DNA of 64,000 nt, taken from positions 1-64,000 of the forward strand of contig JAGDBO010000019.1 of the NCBI GenBank assembly GCA_017959005.1, read 5' to 3'. The notes under the pieces were generated by a model. The model was not told the origin of the DNA and did not search any database. It saw nothing but the letters and a program-made list of their open reading frames with translations. A program made the translations under genes and the position numbers. The number at the start of each line of letters is the position of its first letter. The stretch's first letter is position 1. Shown one piece after another: positions 18,760 through 27,156 of the stretch. The stretch is from Bacteroidales bacterium. GTDB taxonomy: Bacteria > Bacteroidota > Bacteroidia > Bacteroidales > UBA932.

Positions 18760-19551
18760 ATGAAATACCTTCTTAGGATATTACTTCCTGTTATTCTCAT
18801 AGCAGGCTTCTCTTCAGCCACTTACGCTCAGGAGGGCAAGGCTGTTACTGCCAAAAAACACAGGGTTCAGGTTCTTGCAGAGTATCCTCATGATGTCACT
18901 TCATATACTCAGGGACTCTGCTTTAAGGATGGCGTAATGTGGGAAACTACAGGTCAATACGGAGAGAGCCACCTTATAAAAGTGAACTACAAGACAGGTA
19001 AGTGGAGCAGAAAATGGAAGTTCAGCCGCCGCTATTTCATTGAGGGAAGTTGCTGGTTTGGAGAGAATATCTTCATTCTGACCTGGATGGAGCACACCTG
19101 CTTTGTATTCACTCTGGACGCCAAAGGGAAACTGAAAAAGGTGGGCACTGCCTCCTATCCGTCTGAGGGCTGGGGCATTACAACAGACGGCAAGAGCCTT
19201 ATTATGAGTGACGGAACCTCAGTTCTCAGGTTTATGGACCCCAACTCCTTCTACTGTAAATCTACCCTCAAGGTTACATACAACGGCAAACCGTTGGAGA
19301 ATATCAACGAATTGGAGTGGATTGAGGGAAAAATCTGGGCAAACGTCTATCTTACAGACAACATAGTCATTATAGATCCTGAAACCGGAGTGGTTACGGA
19401 TGTAATTGACTGCAAAGGACTTCTGCCGGATAAACAAAAGAATAAGGCGACGGACGTTTTAAACGGCATCGCCTATAATCCTTTAGATAAATCTATCTAT
19501 ATAACCGGCAAGTACTGGCCTAGATTATATAAGGTGAAAAGTCCCAATTAA
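18760..19551 (+). CDS. Secreted glutaminyl-peptide cyclotransferase (plant/bacterial type)
   Basis: 263 residues with a signal peptide (MKYLLRILLPVILIAGFSSATYAQ). The mature part follows the five-bladed-propeller glutamine cyclotransferase family: YPHDVTSYTQGLCF, WETTGQYGES, EGWGITTDGKSLIMSDG, NELEWIEGKIWANVY and the end ITGKYWPRLYKV. It turns N-terminal glutamine of exported proteins into pyroglutamate; in Bacteroidota many exported proteins start with Gln after signal cleavage. It starts 4 bp after pyrG and its 3' end overlaps the convergent SLC13 gene by 27 bp. Confidence 0.92.
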   Translation: MKYLLRILLPVILIAGFSSATYAQEGKAVTAKKHRVQVLAEYPHDVTSYTQGLCFKDGVMWETTGQYGESHLIKVNYKTGKWSRKWKFSRRYFIEGSCWFGENIFILTWMEHTCFVFTLDAKGKLKKVGTASYPSEGWGITTDGKSLIMSDGTSVLRFMDPNSFYCKSTLKVTYNGKPLENINELEWIEGKIWANVYLTDNIVIIDPETGVVTDVIDCKGLLPDKQKNKATDVLNGIAYNPLDKSIYITGKYWPRLYKVKSPN

Positions 19552-21030
19552 ATAGAGCACTCCGTAACCGAGTACCATACTTAATACTCCCACAATTGCT
19601 CCAATCTTGCTCATATCTTTCTGAGGCACAAGGTTGGTTCCGAATGCCAATGCATTTGGCGGAGTTGAGATAGGCAAAATCATTGCACTTGATGCTGCAA
19701 TTGCCACACCGATTAGAACTGTAGAAGTACCTCCAATCACATCCAGTTTGTCTCCCATTGCAGTACATACAACTGCCAAAATAGGCATCAGCAAAGCTGC
19801 TGTTGCAGAGTTGGATATGAAGTTGGAGAGCGCATAGCAGATAAGGCCTGATATAATCAGTATAACAATTGGAGAGAAGTTTCCGAACGGAATACTCTTA
19901 ACTGCCAGTGATGCCAAACCGGAAGCGTTCAGACCGTAACCCAGTGCAAAACCGCCGGCAACCATCCAGATAACGGACCAGTTGATCTCCTCCAAATCTC
20001 TGCGGTGGATAACTCCCGTTAAGGCAAAGATTACGAACGGAATAATTGCAACGGTGTATGAGTTGATACCGGTAAATGAGTCTGTAAGCCAAAGAAGTAC
20101 GGTAAGTATAAAGGTAACTGCCACTATCGTAGTGTGCCATCCCTTGTGAGGCTTGCTCTCTATCTTAAGTTCTACAGTCTTCTGGGTGAATGGGAACATC
20201 TTCTTAATAATGAACCAGCTAAGGAAAAGAAGAACTATTACAAGCGGGAACATAAAGAGCATCCACTCTCCGAATCCAATGCCCAGGTTCAAACCGTCCG
20301 GATCATTCAAGTATTTGATAGCTATGGTATTAGGAGGGGTTCCTATAGGAGTTCCCATACCGCCGAGGTTGGCTGCAACCGGAATTGCAAGTGCCATAGC
20401 AATCCTGCCCTTTCCGGACTCAGGAAGCTGACGGAAGACAGGTGCAAGGAATGTAAGCATCATTGCCGCAGTTGCGGTGTTGCTTATGAACATTGAGAAG
20501 AGACCTGTTATGAGAAGGAAGCCGAGGAGTACGTTTTCACTCTTTTTTCCGAACGGCTCCAAAAGAATCTTTGCCAACTGTGCATCCAGACCTGTCTTGG
20601 TGGCTGCAATGGCAAGGATGAAACCGCCAATGAAGAGCATGACTACAGGATCTGCAAATGTGGCCATAACAGCCTTGTATGAAAGCAGCGGACCAACAAC
20701 CTCTTTATCACACATAGGTCCAATTCCTGAATCTGAGGTAAAGAGAAGCAGCAGTCCTATAACAACTACAGAGGTTGCCCAGGCCGGAATTACCTCCAAA
20801 ATCCACATTAACATTGCAAATGCAAAGATTGCTATCAATCTCTGTTGTACCACCGTAATACCCTCCATTCCAAACCAATCTGCCGGCATATTCCATACAA
20901 ACAGAGTGATAACTAGGACAATTCCCAATTTTATAGCATTCTTAACGGCATTGCTGGGATGTGTCCATCTCTCATAATACTTGTTCAGAAAATCCTCAAC
21001 AAGGTTAAATCCTCTAAAATTTTTAAACAT
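19525..21030 (-). CDS. SLC13/DASS family sodium:anion symporter
   Basis: 501 residues from the ATG at 21030 (MFKNFRGFNLVEDFLNKYY). Longer in-frame extension upstream would run through rnpB and is rejected. Two inverted repeats each carry the DASS substrate/Na+ signature: FISNTATAAMM near the middle and FISNSATAALLMP near the end. These proteins import di- or tricarboxylates, or sulfate, with Na+. A -7 element (TATATTTG at 21064-21057) sits 27 bp upstream. Confidence 0.9.
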   Translation of the reverse strand: MFKNFRGFNLVEDFLNKYYERWTHPSNAVKNAIKLGIVLVITLFVWNMPADWFGMEGITVVQQRLIAIFAFAMLMWILEVIPAWATSVVVIGLLLLFTSDSGIGPMCDKEVVGPLLSYKAVMATFADPVVMLFIGGFILAIAATKTGLDAQLAKILLEPFGKKSENVLLGFLLITGLFSMFISNTATAAMMLTFLAPVFRQLPESGKGRIAMALAIPVAANLGGMGTPIGTPPNTIAIKYLNDPDGLNLGIGFGEWMLFMFPLVIVLLFLSWFIIKKMFPFTQKTVELKIESKPHKGWHTTIVAVTFILTVLLWLTDSFTGINSYTVAIIPFVIFALTGVIHRRDLEEINWSVIWMVAGGFALGYGLNASGLASLAVKSIPFGNFSPIVILIISGLICYALSNFISNSATAALLMPILAVVCTAMGDKLDVIGGTSTVLIGVAIAASSAMILPISTPPNALAFGTNLVPQKDMSKIGAIVGVLSMVLGYGVLYLIGTFHLI

Positions 21031-21056
21031 ATCTGTTACTTTTTCTTTCCGGGGCG

Positions 21057-21064
21057 CAAATATA
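21057..21064 (-). promoter_or_regulatory. Bacteroidota -7 element for the SLC13 gene
   Basis: TATATTTG on the minus strand, 27 bp before the ATG at 21030. The divergent rnpB element TATTTTTG lies at 21077-21084 on the plus strand, so the two promoters are back to back. Confidence 0.55.
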
Positions 21065-21087
21065 GAAGAAAAAGTATATTTTTGTGC

Positions 21088-21401
21088 CCGTACAAGAGAC
21101 TTTATCGCCGAGCAATCGGAGGAAAGTCCGGACAGGAAAGAGCAGTGCGCTGTGGAAAGCACAGATAGGCGCGAGTTTATGTGGGGATAACAGAAAACAA
21201 CCGCCCGCAAGGGTAAGGGTGAAAACGCGAGGTAAGAGCTCACGACAATTTGTGGCAACACAAGTTGGGTATCCCGCCGCATCCTGCAAGGCTATGTATA
21301 TCGGCAGTTAAGGGTTGCTCGTCCTTTGCCGAGGGGTAAGCTGCAAAGATAAATGATAAAGACCTGATTTTCAGGGACAGAATCCGGCTTAACTTGTACA
21401 A
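21088..21401 (+). ncRNA. rnpB: RNase P RNA (bacterial type A)
   Basis: The conserved 5' core GAGGAAAGTCCGGAC (from about 21118) and the 3' core ACAGAATCCGGCTTA (about 21377) frame roughly 310 nt. Helix P1 is formed by GTACAAG at 21090-21096 and CTTGTAC at 21393-21399, which fixes both ends. Internal elements such as GTGGAAAGCACAG and GGGTAAGGGTGAAAACGCGAGGTAAGAGCTCAC follow the family layout. It is the catalytic RNA that matures tRNA 5' ends. A -7 element TATTTTTG ends 5-6 bases before the predicted 5' end. Confidence 0.96.
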
Positions 21402-21438
21402 AAAGGAGTGCTCGCGCACTCCTTTTTTTGTACAAGTT
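21391..21438. terminator. rnpB terminator, extended perfect stem
   Basis: AACTTGTACAAAAAGGAGTGC at the left pairs with GCACTCC, a T-run and GTACAAGTT at the right around a TCGC loop. The core GGAGTGC/GCACTCC stem followed by seven T's is a standard intrinsic terminator. The outer arm reuses the 3' strand of RNase P helix P1. Confidence 0.85.
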
Positions 21439-21452
21439 ATTGTCTAACCCCC

Positions 21453-21517
21453 GCAGAGCTAAGCTCTGCACCCCCTGAAGGGGGTATACGGTGCTACGCA
21501 CCGGCCGCTGAAGCGGC
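21453..21517. repeat. Array of four perfect mini-hairpins
   Basis: Four short perfect palindromes follow one another: GCAGAGC-TAA-GCTCTGC (21453-21469), ACCCCC-TGAA-GGGGGT (21470-21485), CGGTGC-TAC-GCACCG (21489-21503) and GCCGC-TGAA-GCGGC (21504-21517). They occupy the gap between the rnpB terminator and the convergent amidase gene. A related array lies at 51534-51579. It resembles a REP-like or palindromic intergenic repeat family; function unknown. Confidence 0.8.
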
Positions 21518-21544
21518 TTATTATCTTCCTCCGAGATGACGTAA

Positions 21545-24500
21545 TTACTTCTTGTCTTTCTTCTCAGGCTCTATCTTTTCCGGGACGGAGTTCTTGAAGA
21601 AGTTTGTTACCTGGCCAACCAGAACATCTATCTGCTTCTGATCCTTGAGAACCTCAAGCGGGAAGCCAAAGGCTACAAGCTTGTAATCCTCACCAGGATA
21701 AGCAACTGCAGCGGCAATGCTGGTCTGAGGGTAACGGAAGATGGTATATGCCTGAGCAACTGCAGGAGTGAAGGCATCCGGTGCCTCGCATACATACTTC
21801 TTGTCATTTAAAGTGCTGTAATACTCAAAGTTACCCTTGAATCCAAACTTGTTGTTCACTGCAGAGACTTTGCCGTCCTTTGCTGCTGAGTGAGTCATCC
21901 ACTTGAATTTCAACACATCTGAAGCAAACTGAGCACCCTCCTTAGGGTTGCACTCGTATGCATCTACTAGGTCTGTAGCAATGTAGGAACCTGAAATGAG
22001 CAGGCATCTCTTCTCTGCGCAGAAGCTCTTAAGAGCAGCCTTCATCTCCGGAGTATATACGTGATACTTAACCAGTTTGGTAAGGGCGCCGTCATTGGTC
22101 TGGCACTGCTTACCCATAATCATATCACATACGGAGTAATCTATAAGGTTGGTCTTTCCGTTTTCAACTGCGCTTCTTGTAGATGAAACAAAAGCAAAGC
22201 CGTTGTTCATAAATGCACGGCCGTGGTCAAAGGCGTAATCAAATGTGTTACCGGCAATTATCTGACCTGCCTCGTCATTGTAGCAGGCGCCGAACCCCGG
22301 AGCGTCATCATCTGTCCAAGGAACGTTGCGGCGGTACTCGTACATCTTGCCAAGGAATGAGGCATCCTTAATATAAGGAACTCCGTAGTCGTACTCATAG
22401 AAGAAACCTGCAAGAGTAGAGTCTCTGCTCTGCAGCCATTTTGGAGCACCTACCCTATCAAATGCGTTCACAACCAGCACAATGTTCTCCTCCTTGCAGT
22501 TGTTAGGAACACCGGCTGCAACCACCTCAGAAGGGAAACTCTCACCGCCCTCGTTAACTGCGGTAACCTTGAAACGGTAAATATGTCCCCTGTCTATCTT
22601 AACGGAGCAGAACTCCTCCTCAACGTATGTACCTTTGTCAAATCCCTCATCATCTACAGCAATATAAACCACGTAACCGGTTGGTTTTGCAGTAGGTTCC
22701 AGTTTATCCTCAACCGGAGTCCAGGATACCTTTGCCATAAGGTCTCCATCCGCCTTAACAGCCAGATATGTAGGAACAACTGATGTCTTGGTGGTTACCA
22801 CACTCTTGCCTTTTTTGCCCTTCTTATTCTTATTCTTGTTCTTCTTGCTCTTTACAGTAGTGGTTGTTGTGGTCTCGATAGGTTCTGCGGACTTTCTGAA
22901 TGCGCTTTCAAACTCCACCCTCATATCTTTAACAGGCAGTGGCTGAACGGCATAGGCAACATTGTTCTTCCAGGAGAGGAACTTAAGTATACCCTTGTAA
23001 ATTGCTCTGGAAGCGGTGAAACGGAAGTCCGGATCCAGACCGAACTTCATATCTGCATAGTTGTGGTGAGAGAGGAACTCCAACAGCATACCCGGAACTT
23101 GAGGAGAGCGGCTCTCTGAATATGAACGGTCCCAGAGGTTACGGCGGCTCCATGCAAAACCGTACTTGTCTGAAATGTCATCAACCAGCTGAGTCTGAAC
23201 TATATCTGCAAGATATCTTCCAAGAATTCTATCCTCTCCTGTAGGATAGAGGTTCTCTCCGCCAAAGTCCTTGCAGGTACGGGTGTAGATGGAGAGCGTT
23301 CCTATAATGGTATCACTCAGAGCGTTACCTGCATCCGTATGGAATGCGAAGGAGAGGTCTACAGGAATATTGCGGCTCTCCACACCCCACTTAGGAAGCA
23401 TCTTGGAACCGCCGGCAAGAGCGTTAACCCACTTACCTCTTGATACATAGTCATCCGTATAATCCTTCTCATTATTGGACATAGAGTAAACTGAGTCTGC
23501 AAAACCGCTCCACTGAAGGTAATATCTTGCACCCTCCAAGAAACGAGGCATTCCGCTAACGAATCCCTCACCCTCTCCTCTGGCAATGTTACCCATTCCG
23601 CCTCCGAACTTGCAGGCATCTGCGGTAACCACTCCGCAACTCTCTGCGTTAGAGAGGTATACGCCCTGGTCTGAGAAACCCTTTTTAAAGTAGAATGTTC
23701 CAAGGTAAACCCACATTCCGCCTCCCATCTGCTGGTTAACGAGGAACTTAGCCTCACCTCCGGAGTATTTCACGGTGTAGGAGACTCTCTTAGCGCTCTC
23801 AGGAAGAGACTTATAGGAGATATAAACTGCATACTCTCCGTCTGTAGGGAATGTAGGGTTCCACTCTACTCGGCTCTCCTTAAGGGAGTTGTCCGCCTCA
23901 GTCTGAGCCTCCGTTGAGAGCAGACCCTTAGTCTTTACGTAACTTCCCATACGGAAAGGATTTTCACCGAAAACGTAGGTTGCCTTAGGGTTAGCAAAAC
24001 CAAGAGAATCAACCTTTTCCCAAGCGTTGGAACCGTTTCTCTGGTAGTAGCCCTTGGTCTGAGTATCATTGTCTACAATCACCTCCTCCCTTCTCCAGTC
24101 TCTCTCCTTTGGCATCAGCACAACTGCACCCGCATTCTCCAGCATTGGAGTAAGGAAAGGAACAACGTAACTCATTGTATATGTGTCCTCCACAACTCCA
24201 AAGAGACGTGCTCTCTGGAACTCCCAACGGTCCAGAGTAGGCTCATAGAACCAGCCGTGAGAGTTGCTCATTGCAATATGACGCTGCTGCAATCCTCTTG
24301 AAATCTCGTAAGGCTTGCTCATATTCTCCTTAAGACGCGGAGTATCAGACTTTTTACTCAGCGCACCTCCTCCCAGGGAGTATCCTGTAGAAGGATCATA
24401 GAAAGGAGTCATCAACTCCTCTACAGTGGAACCGTTGGAGAATATTGCTATCTTTTTGTTCTTGAGGTCTGAAGGAAGGTTATCATTTACAAGCTTGTAA

Positions 24501-24811
24501 ATCTTCTTCACTACCTCAGGTCTCATAGGATAATCTGCAAAATTTCTGTTGAAGTTCAGATATACGGAATCATTACCCCTTAGCAGATAGCAGTTTTCTA
24601 CCCTTACAGGAACCTTGACACCGTTGGAAAGAGTACGCAGGTAGTCTCTTACGGCAAGGTTCATCTTATCAAAACTCTTCAGTTCCGTATATTTTACATA
24701 TTTTTTACCCTCCAGCAGGTCTGCCGGATAGTTCTTCCCCTGAGCTGCTGAAACAGAGGGCAATAGAACAACGGCCAAAAGGGCCGCCAACAAAAATCTG
24801 ATTGAACGCAT
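21545..24811 (-). CDS. Large secreted N-acetylmuramoyl-L-alanine amidase-like protein with golvesin-type and fibronectin III domains
   Basis: 1088 residues with a signal peptide (MRSIRFLLAALLAVVLLPSVSAAQ). The order is: an N-terminal region of ~120 residues; an amidase_3-like catalytic fold split by an insertion; a golvesin/xanthan-lyase-associated beta domain at about 320-400 (EYAVYISYKSLPESAKRVSYTV, GGMWVYLGTFYF); the second half of the catalytic fold with FAFHTDAG and the Glu of MLLEFLSHHNYAD; a Lys/Asn-rich linker near 660; a fibronectin III domain at about 690-770; and a C-terminal flavodoxin-like or Rossmann-like region of ~300 residues. In databases such proteins are often labelled xanthan lyase, which the sequence does not support as an activity. 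It probably cuts peptidoglycan or a related amide in the periplasm or outside. Confidence 0.75.
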   Translation of the reverse strand: MRSIRFLLAALLAVVLLPSVSAAQGKNYPADLLEGKKYVKYTELKSFDKMNLAVRDYLRTLSNGVKVPVRVENCYLLRGNDSVYLNFNRNFADYPMRPEVVKKIYKLVNDNLPSDLKNKKIAIFSNGSTVEELMTPFYDPSTGYSLGGGALSKKSDTPRLKENMSKPYEISRGLQQRHIAMSNSHGWFYEPTLDRWEFQRARLFGVVEDTYTMSYVVPFLTPMLENAGAVVLMPKERDWRREEVIVDNDTQTKGYYQRNGSNAWEKVDSLGFANPKATYVFGENPFRMGSYVKTKGLLSTEAQTEADNSLKESRVEWNPTFPTDGEYAVYISYKSLPESAKRVSYTVKYSGGEAKFLVNQQMGGGMWVYLGTFYFKKGFSDQGVYLSNAESCGVVTADACKFGGGMGNIARGEGEGFVSGMPRFLEGARYYLQWSGFADSVYSMSNNEKDYTDDYVSRGKWVNALAGGSKMLPKWGVESRNIPVDLSFAFHTDAGNALSDTIIGTLSIYTRTCKDFGGENLYPTGEDRILGRYLADIVQTQLVDDISDKYGFAWSRRNLWDRSYSESRSPQVPGMLLEFLSHHNYADMKFGLDPDFRFTASRAIYKGILKFLSWKNNVAYAVQPLPVKDMRVEFESAFRKSAEPIETTTTTTVKSKKNKNKNKKGKKGKSVVTTKTSVVPTYLAVKADGDLMAKVSWTPVEDKLEPTAKPTGYVVYIAVDDEGFDKGTYVEEEFCSVKIDRGHIYRFKVTAVNEGGESFPSEVVAAGVPNNCKEENIVLVVNAFDRVGAPKWLQSRDSTLAGFFYEYDYGVPYIKDASFLGKMYEYRRNVPWTDDDAPGFGACYNDEAGQIIAGNTFDYAFDHGRAFMNNGFAFVSSTRSAVENGKTNLIDYSVCDMIMGKQCQTNDGALTKLVKYHVYTPEMKAALKSFCAEKRCLLISGSYIATDLVDAYECNPKEGAQFASDVLKFKWMTHSAAKDGKVSAVNNKFGFKGNFEYYSTLNDKKYVCEAPDAFTPAVAQAYTIFRYPQTSIAAAVAYPGEDYKLVAFGFPLEVLKDQKQIDVLVGQVTNFFKNSVPEKIEPEKKDKK

Positions 24812-24853
24812 ATATTAAATCTTTAATATTATTTTCTAATGGTATATCTCGGA

Positions 24854-24870
24854 CAAAATTAATAAATTTG
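24854..24870. promoter_or_regulatory. Back-to-back -7 elements for divergent genes
   Basis: TAATTTTG on the minus strand (24861-24854) serves the amidase-like gene. TAAATTTG on the plus strand (24863-24870) lies only 5 bases ahead of the ATG at 24876, which would give a leaderless or nearly leaderless message for the desulfhydrase-like gene. Confidence 0.5.
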
Positions 24871-24875
24871 CCCTT

Positions 24876-25889
24876 ATGAAAAGAATAAGACTTGCAAATC
24901 TGCCAACCAAGATAAACCGCCTGGATAGATTATCCGAGGAGCTTGGAGCCAACATCTACATTAAGAGAGATGACCAGACCGGAAGCGAACTTACCGGAAA
25001 CAAAGTACGTAAACTTGAGTTTGAGGCTGCAGACGCCCTTGAGAAGGGCTGTAACCTGCTCATTACCTGCGGAGGTATTCAGTCCAACCACTGCCGCGCA
25101 ACCGTTGCGGCGGCTACCCTTTTGGGAATGAAATCTGCTGTACTTCTCAGAATATCAGACACTCCGCCTGTTACGGGCAACTACTTTTTAGACCGCCTTC
25201 TTGGAGCGGACGTACGCTTCTGCACCCAGGATGAGTACCGCAACCACCGCCAGGAGATTATGGAGGAGATGGCAAAAAAGTATGAATCAGAGGGTTATAA
25301 GCCTTATATAATTCCGGAGGGTGCCTCAAACGCCATAGGAACCCTGGGTTACTACAACTGTATGCAGGAGATTGTTGCTCAGGAGAAGGAGATGGGAATA
25401 ACCTTCAACACCATAATTGTGGCAACCGGAAGCGGCGGAACAATTGCCGGCCTTCACCTTGCCAACGAGTTGGGACACCTTGGAAAAAGATGCATTGGAA
25501 TGGCTGTCTGCGATGATGTTGAATACTTTACCAACATAGCGGACAATATCTCCAACGGCGCAAAATCATTGCTTAGCCAATATCTTGATACTGAAGATTT
25601 CAGCAATGCTGTTTTAAAGAGAGAGAATATTGAGATCAATGATAAATATGTTGGAATAGGCTACGCTCTCTCCCGTCCGGAGGAGTTGGAATTCATCCGC
25701 AAGATTGCCCGTCTGGAGGGACTCATTCTGGACCCTGTTTACACCGGCAAGGCAATGTACGGTCTGTGGAACGAGCTCCAAAAAGATGCGGATCCTAAGA
25801 CCCGCATAGATCCCAAAGATAACATTCTTTTCATCCACACCGGAGGACTCTACGGACTCTTCCCAATAAGTGAAACATTCCCTCTTTAA
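24876..25889 (+). CDS. PLP-dependent D-cysteine desulfhydrase / ACC-deaminase family enzyme
   Basis: 337 residues. The PLP lysine motif is TGNKVRKLEF (Lys43), followed by LLITCGGIQSNHCRATVAAA and TIIVATGSGGTIAG for phosphate binding, and the C-terminal DNILFIHTGGLYGLF. The family holds D-cysteine desulfhydrases, D-serine dehydratase-like and ACC deaminases; the sequence alone favours D-cysteine desulfhydrase activity (to pyruvate, H2S and ammonia). Upstream carries a -7 element very close to the ATG. It ends one base before the next gene starts. Confidence 0.88.
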   Translation: MKRIRLANLPTKINRLDRLSEELGANIYIKRDDQTGSELTGNKVRKLEFEAADALEKGCNLLITCGGIQSNHCRATVAAATLLGMKSAVLLRISDTPPVTGNYFLDRLLGADVRFCTQDEYRNHRQEIMEEMAKKYESEGYKPYIIPEGASNAIGTLGYYNCMQEIVAQEKEMGITFNTIIVATGSGGTIAGLHLANELGHLGKRCIGMAVCDDVEYFTNIADNISNGAKSLLSQYLDTEDFSNAVLKRENIEINDKYVGIGYALSRPEELEFIRKIARLEGLILDPVYTGKAMYGLWNELQKDADPKTRIDPKDNILFIHTGGLYGLFPISETFPL

Positions 25890-25890
25890 T

Positions 25891-27090
25891 ATGGGTATAG
25901 CAATTTACACACTCACATCCCCTCTTCATAACGAGCTCTCCGTTAAGAGTTTGACAGATGATTTCCTGAGTAAGATAAACCTCCCCTTCACCTTTAAAGG
26001 GGAGGATTTTTCTGATTACGGAAAGGAGGATCTGAATCTGATATTTGTAAGAACCGGAGGAACTGAGAACATTTTCAAGCAGAAGGAGGAGATTATTCTC
26101 TACTCCGCAAAGCATCCCGTATATCTTCTGGCATCAGATACAAGCAACTCACTGCCAGCCTCTTTGGAGATTCTCTCCTACCTTGTTCAAAGAGGTATTA
26201 AGGGAGAAATCATCCACGGAACTTCTGAACTGTTAACTTCAAAGATTGACAAACTGAGCAGGATTCAGAGTGCGGCAAACAATATTGCCCACTGCCGTGC
26301 GGTGGTTATTGGGAAGCCGTCAGACTGGCTCATTTCCAGCGGAGTAAACAGAGAGATAGTAAAGGAGAGATTGGGAGTGGAGATTGAGGAGATAACAATC
26401 TCGGAGGTAGAAGAGGCCTATAGAAAAATTGAGGGAGAGCCTTGCCTTACTGCCGGTTGCGACTTCTCCAACAAAGAGGCGGAAAAGTACCTTCCGGGGG
26501 CGGTAAAGATCTATCAGGCAATAAAGAGCGTTATCAAAGAGCATAACGCAGAGGCCTTTACCATAAGGTGTTTTGACCTTCTCTCCTCACTAAAGAATAC
26601 CGGCTGCTGGGCTCTGGCAAAACTAAACTCCGAGGGAATTGTTGCCGGGTGCGAGGGAGATATTCCGGCTATGCTCTCTATGATTATAAGCCGTGCAGTA
26701 TCAGGCGTTTCCGGATTCCAGGCAAACCCTGCCCGGATAGATTCCGAGAGCGGAGAGATACTCTTTGCCCACTGCACCGTTCCGCTGAATATGGTTAAAA
26801 GGTATCAGCTGGATACTCACTTTGAGAGCGGAATAGGCGTTGGAATAAGAGGATTTATGGAGGAGGGAGATGTTACGCTCTTTAAGGTGGCGGGAGATAT
26901 ATCACGCTGTTTTGTCTCAGAGGGCAAACTTCTTTGCTGCCAGAGTGAGCCAAACCTCTGCAGAACGCAGATGCTCATTAAGTTAGACAACAGGGAAGAT
27001 TGCAATTACTTCTTCCGTGAACCTATAGGGAACCACCATATCATAATACCGGGCAGATACAAAGAGATTTTAGAAGGTTTATTAAGGTAA
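25891..27090 (+). CDS. L-fucose/L-arabinose isomerase-fold protein of unknown function
   Basis: 399 residues from the ATG at 25891; an upstream in-frame ATG at 25870 would overlap the previous gene by 20 bp. The N-terminal half is a Rossmann-like region (LIFVRTGGTENIF, HPVYLLASDTSNSLPASLEILSYL, AVVIGKPSDWLIS). The C-terminal half has RCFDLLSSLKNTGCWALAKLNSEGIVAGCEGDIPA, the signature of the FucI/AraA C-terminal fold with the acidic Glu-Gly-Asp site. It is shorter than true fucose isomerase and its sugar is unknown. Translationally linked to the D-cysteine desulfhydrase-like gene (1 bp gap), an unusual pair. Confidence 0.7.
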   Translation: MGIAIYTLTSPLHNELSVKSLTDDFLSKINLPFTFKGEDFSDYGKEDLNLIFVRTGGTENIFKQKEEIILYSAKHPVYLLASDTSNSLPASLEILSYLVQRGIKGEIIHGTSELLTSKIDKLSRIQSAANNIAHCRAVVIGKPSDWLISSGVNREIVKERLGVEIEEITISEVEEAYRKIEGEPCLTAGCDFSNKEAEKYLPGAVKIYQAIKSVIKEHNAEAFTIRCFDLLSSLKNTGCWALAKLNSEGIVAGCEGDIPAMLSMIISRAVSGVSGFQANPARIDSESGEILFAHCTVPLNMVKRYQLDTHFESGIGVGIRGFMEEGDVTLFKVAGDISRCFVSEGKLLCCQSEPNLCRTQMLIKLDNREDCNYFFREPIGNHHIIIPGRYKEILEGLLR

Positions 27091-27096
27091 TTTTTC

Positions 27097-27104
27097 TAAA
27101 TTTG
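27097..27104 (+). promoter_or_regulatory. Bacteroidota -7 element before the MBOAT gene
   Basis: TAAATTTG lies 52 bp upstream of the MBOAT ATG at 27157 and 6 bp after the preceding stop. It separates the two transcription units. Confidence 0.5.
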
Positions 27105-27156
27105 GCCCGCCTTTTGGCACACTGTTATAGGATTGGATAATTATTTGACGTAGGAT

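Noticed and set aside
21031..21282. N-terminal extension of the SLC13 carrier
   Set aside because: It would read antisense through the first half of rnpB; the ATG at 21030 follows a -7 element and fits the family start.
21453..21517. CRISPR array
   Set aside because: The units are self-complementary hairpins with no constant repeat and no spacers; no cas genes are present.
21545..24811. Xanthan lyase
   Set aside because: No polysaccharide-lyase fold is seen; the catalytic His and Glu fit an amidase-type fold and only the golvesin-like domain gives the name.
24876..27090. Fusion of the desulfhydrase and isomerase-fold genes
   Set aside because: A clean TAA at 25887 separates them and the second frame has its own ATG at 25891.
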